This document shows positions 1-5,745 of a stretch of DNA of 5,745 nucleotides, piece by piece. The notes under the pieces are model-generated. The model did not search any database. It was not told where the DNA came from and saw nothing but the letters and a program-made list of their open reading frames with translations. The translations under genes were made by a program, and so were the position numbers. Origin of the DNA: Bordetella parapertussis (lineage in GTDB: Bacteria; Pseudomonadota; Gammaproteobacteria; Burkholderiales; SG8-41); contig CAMBCD010000186.1 in the NCBI GenBank assembly GCA_945863085.1, positions 1-5,745 on the forward strand. Reading direction: 5' to 3'. Position 1 is the stretch's first letter, and every line of letters starts with the position of its first letter.

Positions 1-1714
1 CCGGCGGCACTGCACCGCTGATGCCGAGCGCATGGAGGAAGCGGCCATGCACCCCGTCATCACGAATATGACTGAGCAGCACAGGCATGCCACGCTGCGC
101 CGCCGCATGGCCCAGGGTCTCCAGCGCCCGCGCCCCGCTGGCGTCGATGTCGGTGACATGGCGAAAATCGAGGATCACGTAACGTGTATCTTCAGGCAGG
201 TTCTCGATATCGGTCTGCAGGCAGTCGGCAGTGCCGAAAAATATGGTGCCCTCGAGCTCGAAAATGCGGATCTGCCGCGCCAGCGGCTGCAGCATTGCGC
301 GAGCCTCCGGGCTTCGCACCTTGAGCGACGCGCGCACGGTGCCGTCCAGCGCGCGGCGCACCGGCGAACCGCTCAGCTTGATGAGCAGCAGCAGCACCGC
401 GGCGGCGATGCCCACGGCAAAGGCCACCATCATGTTGATCAGCAGCAGCGACAGTGCCACCGCCGCCACCACCGCCAGGTTGAACAGGATTTCGCGACGA
501 TCCACGCCGTCTGCGGCGAGGCGGCGCAGCAGGTCGCGGGTCCAGCGGTCGATCAGGGTCCACGCGGTGTAGATGATGACCCCGGCAAGGGCTGCCACGG
601 GAATACGCGCAAGCAGCGGCTGCAGCACAAAAACCGCGGCGAGCATGATCAGGCCGTAAAACAGGGTGGACAGCGATGTACGCCCGCCGGAAAGATAATT
701 GACAGCACGGGCATAGGTACTCATCACCGGCGGCAGGGCACCAAACGCCGCCGCCAGCGCGCTCGCGATACCCTGCCCCTGCAGCAGGCGGTTGCTGTCG
801 TGGCGGCTGCGTATCACCGAATCGGTCACCACCGCGGCAAGCAGACCGTCCAGCGATATGACTGCCGCCAGCAGCAGCGCGCTGGGCAGCAGGAACGCGA
901 CCCAGACACCGAATTCGTCGCGACCCGCGAGATGGAACATCGCAATCAGTTCGCGCGGCGCGAACTCCACGGCCGGCAGCGAGCCGATGACCGGACCGGC
1001 TGTACCCGGCATGGCCCAGTCCACGAGGTAATGCAGGGCCACGCCGGCAATCAGGCCGCAGAACAGCGCGGGCAGCTTGCGGATGAACCGCGGTGCGTAG
1101 ATGACCACCACCACAACAGCAGCGGTGACCAGCAGGCTTGCCGGATGCACCAGCGACGGATCATCCAGGATATCGGCCGGCGAGCGTCCGATTTCCACAC
1201 CGAGTACCGGTCCGAGCTGTGATGCAAACATCAGCAATGCAATGCCGTTCATGAAACCGGCAATGACCGGGTATGGCACGAACTTGATGGCACGTCCGAA
1301 TCCCAGCAACCCGAATCCGATCTGGAACAGGCCGGCGAGGAATACCGCGATGAATGCCAGGGTCAGCACCTGCGGCACATCCGGCCCCTGCGCGGTCTGC
1401 AGCAGCGGATGCGCAGCGAGCGTGGCAAGAATGCCGGCGAAAACAACGGCGGCCGAGGTGCGCGCACTCATGATCTGGCTGCGCGCTGCCGGAATCAGGC
1501 CTGCGGCAAAGCTGCCCACCACCGAAGACAACACCCCGGCGATCAGGCCGAAGGCGGTCCAGGCCGGACCCAGTGCAGTGAATGCCAGCAGCCCCAGCGC
1601 CATGGCCTGCGGAAGAACCGTCAGTGCTGCGGCAAAACCGCCTGAGAAATCACCAAGGACGGCACGCAGCACCGGTGGTTTGCCGGGCGCAGTCTGATAC
1701 TCATGTTCTGGCAA
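1..1714 (-). CDS. SulP-family anion transporter with STAS domain (C-terminus cut off by window edge)
   Basis: The minus strand is open from about 1714 through position 1, giving 571 residues without a stop. It reads as a SulP (SLC26-like) inner-membrane anion transporter, a family that moves sulfate, bicarbonate or other anions. The N-terminal region has the SulP opening (GDFSGG near residue 21, then a first hydrophobic helix with Pro35-Gln36). About ten or more hydrophobic segments follow, with a YLSGGRTS motif near residue 342 that is common in the family. A cytoplasmic STAS domain starts near residue 480 and has the typical DIDASG loop near 521-526. No ATG or GTG suits the N-terminus. I chose TTG at 1714 because AGGG lies 7 bases upstream and the SulP homology begins just after it. 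The substrate cannot be told. Some SulP proteins carry a cyclic-nucleotide-binding domain after STAS, and whether this one does lies outside the window. The family call is firm and the start is less so. Confidence 0.93.
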   Translation of the reverse strand, partial: MPEHEYQTAPGKPPVLRAVLGDFSGGFAAALTVLPQAMALGLLAFTALGPAWTAFGLIAGVLSSVVGSFAAGLIPAARSQIMSARTSAAVVFAGILATLAAHPLLQTAQGPDVPQVLTLAFIAVFLAGLFQIGFGLLGFGRAIKFVPYPVIAGFMNGIALLMFASQLGPVLGVEIGRSPADILDDPSLVHPASLLVTAAVVVVVIYAPRFIRKLPALFCGLIAGVALHYLVDWAMPGTAGPVIGSLPAVEFAPRELIAMFHLAGRDEFGVWVAFLLPSALLLAAVISLDGLLAAVVTDSVIRSRHDSNRLLQGQGIASALAAAFGALPPVMSTYARAVNYLSGGRTSLSTLFYGLIMLAAVFVLQPLLARIPVAALAGVIIYTAWTLIDRWTRDLLRRLAADGVDRREILFNLAVVAAVALSLLLINMMVAFAVGIAAAVLLLLIKLSGSPVRRALDGTVRASLKVRSPEARAMLQPLARQIRIFELEGTIFFGTADCLQTDIENLPEDTRYVILDFRHVTDIDASGARALETLGHAAAQRGMPVLLSHIRDDGVHGRFLHALGISGAVPP

Positions 1715-1721
1715 AAAAGCG

Positions 1722-1725
1722 CCCT
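1722..1725 (-). promoter_or_regulatory. Ribosome binding site for the SulP gene TTG start
   Basis: On the minus strand the bases AGGG lie 7 bases before the TTG at 1714. The frame has no ATG or GTG between here and about 1830. This site is the main reason for choosing a TTG start. A nearby ATG at 1704 is in another frame that stops after 27 codons. Confidence 0.45.
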
Positions 1726-1790
1726 GTTTGTTCGGTGAAATGCCGTGCAGCGGTATTGGTCGCGTGCCGGATGTTATGTTGGCGCACGCC

Positions 1791-1796
1791 AGTATA
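1791..1796 (-). promoter_or_regulatory. Possible -10 box upstream of the SulP gene
   Basis: The minus strand carries TATACT here, five of six matches to the sigma-70 -10 consensus, with TG two bases before it. No good -35 box lies 16-18 bases upstream. It would place the transcript start near 1784 and leave about 70 bases of leader before the TTG start. It sits in the 164-bp gap between the CadD-family gene and the SulP gene, where a separate promoter would be expected. This is a motif match only. I found no convincing terminator in the gap. Confidence 0.3.
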
Positions 1797-1878
1797 AACA
1801 AGCCGGCAGCAAAGAAACATCGGCTCGCATGGTCGATGCCGGCTGCTGCGCGGAAGCACGTCGTGCCGGCAGATTCGC

Positions 1879-2490
1879 CTACCGTATCAGTCCGACAGCG
1901 CCGGACAGGATATATAACCCCAGTGCAATCAGTACCACCGGCAGCAGCACATGGCCGTGGCGGCGGATGCGGCTGCCGATCAGCGGATTGTTCACCGCCA
2001 GATAACCGAGCGCGCACCAGGCAGCAGTCATCACGGCGAATACCAGTACGTAAGTGATGATCGCCTGCGGTGCTGTCGCAAACAGCGGAATGTAGACACC
2101 CAGGTTGTCGCCGCCGTTGGCGAGGGTGACCCCTGCCACCGTGAATGCCTGCGCAAAAAAACCCTGGCGCGGCGCGGCCGGTGCATCATCCGGACCGGCG
2201 CCGGCATCATTGCCCCTGCCCCACAGTGCCGGCAGCAGGCGTAATCCCAGAACCAGCGGCACCAAGCCCAGCAAGGCAATCCATTCCGCCGGCACGGCCA
2301 TCGCCAGCAGCGCGGCGCCGGCACTGAGCAGCGCCAGCACGGCCAGCCCGATGAAGCGCCCGGCAATCACGGCGCCGATCCGCACCCGGGGATCGGCAAA
2401 AAACACCGCCAGTATCAGCAGGTCGTCGATATTGGTCGATGCGTACACCACAACCGCAATACCCGCGGCTTGCAGCAGGGCAGCATTCAT
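1879..2490 (-). CDS. CadD-family transporter (cadmium resistance / cation efflux family)
   Basis: This 203-residue hydrophobic protein matches the CadD (cadmium resistance transporter) family in length and layout. It has about six membrane segments: roughly residues 5-18, 24-32, 38-66, 70-90, 141-165 and 180-200. Two family motifs are clear: TNIDD at 19-23 in the first helix, and ANGGDNLGVY at 124-133. The short loop around residues 91-110 is rich in Gly, Ala, Asp and Pro and is probably cytoplasmic or flexible. The founding members are plasmid cadmium-resistance proteins of staphylococci. Chromosomal relatives in proteobacteria have no proven substrate, so cadmium export is only a family-based guess. 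The start ATG gives a normal N-terminus, although no strong ribosome binding site precedes it. The gene lies 35 bp after yajD on the same strand, so the two may be cotranscribed. No metal-responsive regulator gene is seen nearby. Confidence 0.9.
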   Translation of the reverse strand: MNAALLQAAGIAVVVYASTNIDDLLILAVFFADPRVRIGAVIAGRFIGLAVLALLSAGAALLAMAVPAEWIALLGLVPLVLGLRLLPALWGRGNDAGAGPDDAPAAPRQGFFAQAFTVAGVTLANGGDNLGVYIPLFATAPQAIITYVLVFAVMTAAWCALGYLAVNNPLIGSRIRRHGHVLLPVVLIALGLYILSGAVGLIR

Positions 2491-2525
2491 CGGATATGTT
2501 TTTCGGGATCAGGCAGTGATTTGCA

Positions 2526-2897
2526 TCATTTGCGCGGGGGCAGCTTCCCTTCCAGCCTGGCCTTGAGGTCGGCGAAGGGATTAAACGTCGCCGCCGGCAG
2601 TTCGGTTCGCGCATCGCTGCGCCCCGCCGCATCCTTGATCTTGGAGTGTTCATGCTCATGGCAATAGGTGCACAGCAGCTCCCAGTTGCTGCCATCCGGC
2701 GGATTGTCGTCGTGATTGCCGTTTTTGTGATGCACTTCGAGCAGTTGCAGCTTGCTGTTGGTGAACGTGCGCGCGCAGCGGCCGCAGACCCAAGGATACA
2801 GTTTCAGCGCCTGCGCCCGGTAACCCGTCGCGCGCTGGTCGGCGGCGCGCCGGGCATCGAGAATGACTTTGTCCAGCCGGTCGTTGGGTCCTGCCAT
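2526..2897 (-). CDS. yajD: YajD-family HNH nuclease-like protein
   Basis: This 123-residue protein closely resembles the E. coli YajD pattern from end to end. It has YPWVCGRC near residue 34, a histidine pair at 56-57 followed by an Asn/Asp-rich loop, then DGSNWELLC at 68-76, CxxCH at 76-80, HEHSK at 81-85, and a C-terminal NPFADLK at 106-112. Cys38, Cys41, Cys76 and Cys79 form a likely structural zinc site. His56/His57, Asn71 and His80 are the likely HNH metal/catalytic residues. The family is predicted to be an HNH endonuclease, and to my knowledge its cellular role is not settled. The frame also allows an ATG at 2930, but only the ATG at 2897 has a ribosome binding site (AAGG, 5 bases upstream). 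It also matches the length of YajD better and lies downstream of the predicted transcript start. The CadD-family gene follows after 35 bp. Confidence 0.92.
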   Translation of the reverse strand: MAGPNDRLDKVILDARRAADQRATGYRAQALKLYPWVCGRCARTFTNSKLQLLEVHHKNGNHDDNPPDGSNWELLCTYCHEHEHSKIKDAAGRSDARTELPAATFNPFADLKARLEGKLPPRK

Positions 2898-2932
2898 GGG
2901 TGCCTTGTGCCTGAGTCTGTGCTGATACATGA

Positions 2933-2962
2933 ATTATGGAAGCGGATTCCGTGCCGTGTCCA
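2933..2962 (-). promoter_or_regulatory. Possible sigma-70 promoter for yajD
   Basis: On the minus strand, TGGACA (2957-2962, five of six matches to the -35 consensus) is followed after 18 bases by CATAAT (2933-2938, five of six matches to the -10 consensus). Transcription would start near 2926, just inside the longer possible yajD frame, which favours the yajD start at 2897. It may also drive the CadD-family gene. This is a motif match only. Confidence 0.42.
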
Positions 2963-3061
2963 CATCCATCGCCCCTCCGCTAAACGCCTGCGAACGGACA
3001 CACTTTGAGGTGAAGTCGCGATAACATCAACCCTCTCCCTTTACTGGCGGAAGCAGTTGCC

Positions 3062-3724
3062 ATGACGCAAAACCCCAACATCGTACTCTTCAGCGTCCAC
3101 AAGGACGCGATGGACGCCGCCGTCCGCGCCTTTGCCGCCGACTGGCCGGAAGCGCGCATCAGCAACCTGCTCGATGACGGCCTGTTCACGTGGATACGCG
3201 AGGCCGGCGGTGTGGTGCCGGAGATGTACGACGTCTTCCGCAGGCTGACGCGGCACATGGTTTCGCGCAAGGCTGACGGCATCCTGTTTACCTGTTCCGC
3301 CTTTCGCGAAGTGATCGACAGCTGCATCGCCGAATTCGAGGTGCCGATCCTCAAACCGAATGATGCGATGATCGAACAGGCCCTTGCAGCCGGATCGCGC
3401 ATCGCGGTGATGGCGACGGTGGGGCCGACCATCCCGTCGATTTCCGCGGAGATCCTGGAAATGGCCGCCGCACGCGGTCAAAAGGTCGAGCTGCTGCCCT
3501 ATGTCGTCGAGGGAGCGTTCGATGCGCTGGCCGGTGGTGATGCAGCCACACACGACGCGCTGGTCGCCGCCCGCGCACGTGAAATCCGGGATTGCGATGT
3601 CATCGTGCTGGCACAGTTCACACTGTCGCGTGCCGTACCTGCCGTCGCGGCGGTGAGCAGCATTCCGATTTTCAACTCGCCGGGCGCGGCAGTGGCCAAG
3701 CTGCGCAGCATGCTCAAAGCCTGA
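3062..3724 (+). CDS. Asp/Glu racemase superfamily protein (racemase, isomerase or decarboxylase type)
   Basis: This 220-residue cytoplasmic protein has the pattern of the Asp/Glu/hydantoin racemase superfamily, which includes amino-acid racemases, hydantoin racemase, maleate isomerase and arylmalonate decarboxylase. It opens with a beta strand (NIVLFSVH). The first active-site loop is GILFTCSAF at 73-81, with Cys78 as the likely catalytic cysteine. LKPNDAM follows at 97-103 and a Gly/Thr-rich turn (MATVGPTIPS) at 117-126. In the second half, where two-cysteine racemases have a Gly-Cys-Thr-type loop, this protein reads VLAQFTLSRA (182-191) with Gln185. Only one of the two usual cysteines therefore seems present; Cys88 and Cys178 are elsewhere. 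The chemistry may not be a two-base racemization. GGAAG lies 8-12 bases before the ATG as a ribosome binding site. It is the first gene of a likely three-gene operon. The superfamily is likely; the reaction is unknown. Confidence 0.82.
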   Translation: MTQNPNIVLFSVHKDAMDAAVRAFAADWPEARISNLLDDGLFTWIREAGGVVPEMYDVFRRLTRHMVSRKADGILFTCSAFREVIDSCIAEFEVPILKPNDAMIEQALAAGSRIAVMATVGPTIPSISAEILEMAAARGQKVELLPYVVEGAFDALAGGDAATHDALVAARAREIRDCDVIVLAQFTLSRAVPAVAAVSSIPIFNSPGAAVAKLRSMLKA

Positions 3725-3757
3725 CCCGCCAGTTGCGGATACATTGAATTTTTATTC

Positions 3758-3763
3758 GAGGAG
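3758..3763 (+). promoter_or_regulatory. Strong ribosome binding site fixing the start of the Tat-exported protein
   Basis: GAGGAG lies 7 bases before the ATG at 3771. It decides between that ATG and an upstream in-frame TTG at 3744, which has no such site and would add nine residues ahead of the signal peptide. Confidence 0.75.
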
Positions 3764-3770
3764 CTTGACC

Positions 3771-4496
3771 ATGACCGTTCATTACATCCGTCAGCGCCGC
3801 AATTTCCTGCAGGCTGCCGCCGCCACATTGATACTCGGCAGTCTGCCGTCGTTTGCTGCTGACACCGGCAAACTCAAAATCGGCATCATCGGCTCCGGCC
3901 GCGTCGGCAGTGCGCTGGGCACGACATGGGTCAGGGCCGGACACACGGTGATGTTTTCATCGCTGGACATCGATCAGGACAAAAAACTCGCCGCCGGCAT
4001 CGGCGCCAACGCCCGCGCCGGCACGCCGCGCGAGGCAGCGGCATTCGGTGCAATCCTGCTGGTGGCGGTGCCCTATGGCGCGTTGCCCCAAGTCGGCAGG
4101 GATCTCGCCGACCTGCTGAAGGGCAAGGCGGTGATCGACACCTGCAATCCCTTTCCCAACCGCGACGGTGAAATCGCCAACTGGGCACGCGAAAAAGGCG
4201 CCAGCCTCGCCACGGCCGAACTGCTGCCGGGAGCGCGCATCGTGCGCGCCTTCAATGCGGTGGGTGCTGCGCGCATGGGTGAGGCCGCGCAACGCCCCGG
4301 CCCGCGCTCCGGCATGCCGATGGCGGGGGACGACGCCGCGGCGATTACGCTGGCAAGCCGGCTGGTTCGCGATGCCGGTTTCGAGCCGGTGCTGGTCGGC
4401 CCGCTGGCGATGGGCAAACACCTGATGCCCGGCACGCCGCTTGCCGGTGAACGTCCGCCCGAGGAAATCCGCAAAATCGCGGCCACGCTGAACTGA
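3771..4496 (+). CDS. Tat-exported NAD(P)-binding oxidoreductase (F420-dependent NADP reductase fold)
   Basis: This 241-residue protein begins with a twin-arginine signal: QRRNFLQ at 8-14, then a hydrophobic stretch and a likely cleavage near Ala29-Ala30. A Rossmann fold follows at once, with GIIGSGRVG at 38-46 as the dinucleotide loop. The rest matches the NADP-oxidoreductase, coenzyme F420-dependent family: GTPREAAAFG at 84-93, VAVPYGAL at 98-105, NPFPNRDG at 126-133, and RAFNAVG at 159-165. The Tat system exports folded proteins, so it probably acts in the periplasm with its nucleotide already bound, or uses the fold in another way. Use of F420 is not implied. After the second beta strand the text is SSLD (63-66) rather than the Ser-Arg often seen in NADP-binding relatives, so cofactor choice is open. 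It starts 46 bp after the racemase-like gene and ends 23 bp before the enolase-superfamily gene. Substrate unknown. Confidence 0.86.
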   Translation: MTVHYIRQRRNFLQAAAATLILGSLPSFAADTGKLKIGIIGSGRVGSALGTTWVRAGHTVMFSSLDIDQDKKLAAGIGANARAGTPREAAAFGAILLVAVPYGALPQVGRDLADLLKGKAVIDTCNPFPNRDGEIANWAREKGASLATAELLPGARIVRAFNAVGAARMGEAAQRPGPRSGMPMAGDDAAAITLASRLVRDAGFEPVLVGPLAMGKHLMPGTPLAGERPPEEIRKIAATLN

Positions 4497-4519
4497 AACA
4501 AGGGCGCCCTGAACACACC

Positions 4520-5578
4520 ATGCAGATCCAGCAAATCACCGCCGCAGTCGAACACATCAAACCCGCCCGTGCCGCAGACGCCTATGCCGGCGGGGAAAGC
4601 CTGACCTTCCTGCGCTGCCTGGTCACCACGGACAACGGCGTAACCGGCACCGGGGTCACCGGGCGATTCCTCGCTGACCAGGTTGCGCACTTGCTGAACG
4701 GCGGCATTGCTGCGACCGCCAAGGGGCTGGATCCGCTGGACATCGAGGCGGTCACGACAACACTCGCAAAAAAATTCAATCCGCGCCAGTCCACCGGCGT
4801 GTTTGTGTCCGCGATGTCGGCGCTGGACCTGGCGCTGTGGGACATCAAGGGCAAGACTCTGAATCAACCCGTCGCACGACTGATCGGCGGCGCGCGCACA
4901 GCGGTGCCGGCGTATGCCACCGCCGGCCTGCCCGCATTCACCGAAGCCGAACTCATCAGCGCCTGCAAAGCGGCGCTGGCAGCGGGTTTCCAGGGTGCCA
5001 AAATCCTTGTCGGCGCCGGACGCAGCCTCGATGAAGATGCGCAGCGCATCCGTGCAGTGCGCAAGGCGATCGGCAACGCGCCGCTGATGCTCGACGCCAA
5101 CTGCGCGTTTACAGTCGCTGAAGCGAAACGTCTGGCAGCACTGGTGGCGGACTGCGACATCGCGTTTTTCGAGGAGCCGGTGCGCGGCAATGACATTCCG
5201 TCGCTGGCCGAGTTGCGCCACGCAATCAGCATTCCGCTGGCCTCGGGCCAGATGATCCAGTCGGCGGCGTGGTTCCGCGATGTGCTGAATGCCGGCGCAC
5301 TCGACATCCTGCAACCCAATGCCGCCTTCTGCGGCGGCATCAGCGCAATGCTGCGCATCCTGGCACGCGCCGAAGCGCACGGAATTCCGGTCACCGGCGC
5401 CGGCGGCTTCGAGGCCGTGAACCTGCCGGTGATGGCCGGCCACGCCCATGGCGGCATGCTCGAAGTGCACGGAGCGCATGTCGCACTGCGCGCGCGTTTT
5501 GCAACGGAACCCGAATTCAGGGACGGCAAACTGCAGGTGCCGGCGGCACCGGGACTGGGCTTTTCGCTGAAAGATTAG
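4520..5578 (+). CDS. Enolase-superfamily protein of the mandelate racemase/muconate lactonizing type, with altered active site
   Basis: This 352-residue protein has the full family layout: an N-terminal capping domain (about 1-120), the DLALWDIKGK motif (103-112), then a beta/alpha barrel. Family members remove a proton next to a carboxylate, with the intermediate held by Mg2+. Using the fixed spacing of mandelate racemase, Lys161, Asp192, Glu218 and a Glu near 315 match Lys164, Asp195, Glu221 and Glu317. The catalytic Lys166 becomes Leu163, metal ligand Glu247 becomes Gln244, Asp270 becomes Asn267, and His297 becomes Ala294. The gene is otherwise intact, with normal length and no frameshift, so this looks like a divergent subgroup with different chemistry or a non-catalytic role rather than decay. 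The ATG has only a distant AAGGG (15 bases away), so translation may depend on the gene 23 bp upstream. Superfamily certain, reaction unknown. Confidence 0.94.
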   Translation: MQIQQITAAVEHIKPARAADAYAGGESLTFLRCLVTTDNGVTGTGVTGRFLADQVAHLLNGGIAATAKGLDPLDIEAVTTTLAKKFNPRQSTGVFVSAMSALDLALWDIKGKTLNQPVARLIGGARTAVPAYATAGLPAFTEAELISACKAALAAGFQGAKILVGAGRSLDEDAQRIRAVRKAIGNAPLMLDANCAFTVAEAKRLAALVADCDIAFFEEPVRGNDIPSLAELRHAISIPLASGQMIQSAAWFRDVLNAGALDILQPNAAFCGGISAMLRILARAEAHGIPVTGAGGFEAVNLPVMAGHAHGGMLEVHGAHVALRARFATEPEFRDGKLQVPAAPGLGFSLKD

Positions 5579-5604
5579 GGGCAGTCGAACGGGTCAAACT
5601 GACC

Positions 5605-5745
5605 ATGGTCGGCGGCGAGGCGCTGAAAACCGTGCTGACGCGCAAAGGCCTCCGCATCGGTCGCATCAATTACCAGGACAACGGCAACTGGCGTCCATGC
5701 GACAGCAAACACGGCAATGGCCGGCTTTTGCGGCTGAATCCCGGC
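5605..5745 (+). CDS. Possible start of a hypothetical protein, cut off by the window edge
   Basis: From an ATG at 5605 the plus strand is open for 47 codons to the window edge. I do not recognise the product; it is basic and polar, with LRIGRINYQDNG near the middle. In favour: about four fifths of its codons end in G or C, more than the first positions, which is the usual pattern of real genes here. Against: no ribosome binding site precedes the ATG, and the opposite strand is also open in the same triplets from the edge down to a TAA at 5575-5577. It would follow the enolase-superfamily gene by 26 bp, either as a fourth operon member or as chance. Confidence 0.28.
   Translation, partial: MVGGEALKTVLTRKGLRIGRINYQDNGNWRPCDSKHGNGRLLRLNPG

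Noticed and set aside
32..1222. A 396-codon plus-strand open frame opposite the SulP gene
   Set aside because: Its product is rich in Gln, His and Arg with no domain pattern, as expected for the antisense of a high-GC membrane protein gene. The minus strand gives a clear SulP-STAS protein over the same bases.
1622..1704. Short minus-strand frame of 27 codons from the ATG at 1704
   Set aside because: It overlaps the SulP N-terminus in another frame, has no ribosome binding site at proper distance and encodes nothing recognisable.
1801..1844. Inverted repeat AGCCGGC ... GCCGGCT between the CadD-family and SulP genes as a terminator
   Set aside because: The seven-base arms are about 30 bases apart and no T-run follows, so it does not resemble an intrinsic terminator.
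2898..2930. Eleven-residue N-terminal extension of yajD from the ATG at 2930
   Set aside because: No ribosome binding site precedes it, the predicted transcript start lies inside it, and YajD homologues do not need it.
2956..3001. Inverted repeat GTGTCC (2956-2961) and GGACAC (2996-3001) in the divergent spacer
   Set aside because: Only six bases pair, with 34 bases between. The left arm overlaps the possible yajD -35 box, so an operator is conceivable, but this is too weak to claim.
3042..3061. Sigma-54-like promoter (TGGC ... TTGC) just before the racemase-like gene
   Set aside because: The GG-to-GC spacing is 11 rather than the required 10, and the match runs up to the start codon, leaving no room for a leader or ribosome binding site.
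4073..5479. A 468-codon minus-strand open frame opposite the Tat-exported protein and the enolase-superfamily gene
   Set aside because: It spans two well-supported plus-strand genes, and its product is Cys/His/Arg-rich without recognisable motifs. Long antisense frames are common at this GC content.

Overview
The window looks like chromosomal DNA from a high-GC proteobacterium (roughly 60-65% GC by eye, with codon third positions strongly G/C-biased). A close YajD-type HNH protein and a Tat-exported dehydrogenase-fold protein fit a beta- or gammaproteobacterium. The sequence alone does not allow a finer assignment. I see no RNA gene, CRISPR array, insertion sequence, phage gene or notable repeat.

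The left half (1-2930) is read from the minus strand. In order of transcription it holds a YajD-family HNH endonuclease-like protein (start placed at 2897), a CadD-family membrane transporter (1879-2490, 35 bp after yajD), and a SulP-family anion transporter with a C-terminal STAS domain. The SulP gene begins at a TTG codon at 1714 and runs off the left edge, so its C-terminus is missing. A candidate promoter precedes yajD and another precedes the SulP gene. yajD and the CadD-family gene may share a transcript, while the SulP gene probably has its own start.

The right half (3062-5578) is read from the plus strand, diverging from yajD across a spacer of about 130-160 bp. Three closely spaced genes look like one operon: an Asp/Glu-racemase-superfamily protein, a twin-arginine-exported protein with an NAD(P)-binding F420-oxidoreductase-type fold, and a mandelate racemase/muconate lactonizing enzyme (enolase superfamily) homologue. 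The set suggests metabolism of an organic acid or amino-acid-like compound, but no substrate can be named.

The most notable point is the enolase-superfamily protein. It keeps the fold, two metal ligands and the first lysine of the KxK motif. It lacks the usual second lysine, the third acidic metal ligand and the Asp/His dyad. The racemase-like protein likewise keeps only one of the two usual active-site cysteines. The operon therefore encodes two divergent versions of well-known enzyme families side by side.

After 5578 an open plus-strand frame runs off the right edge. It may be the start of another gene, but the evidence is weak.
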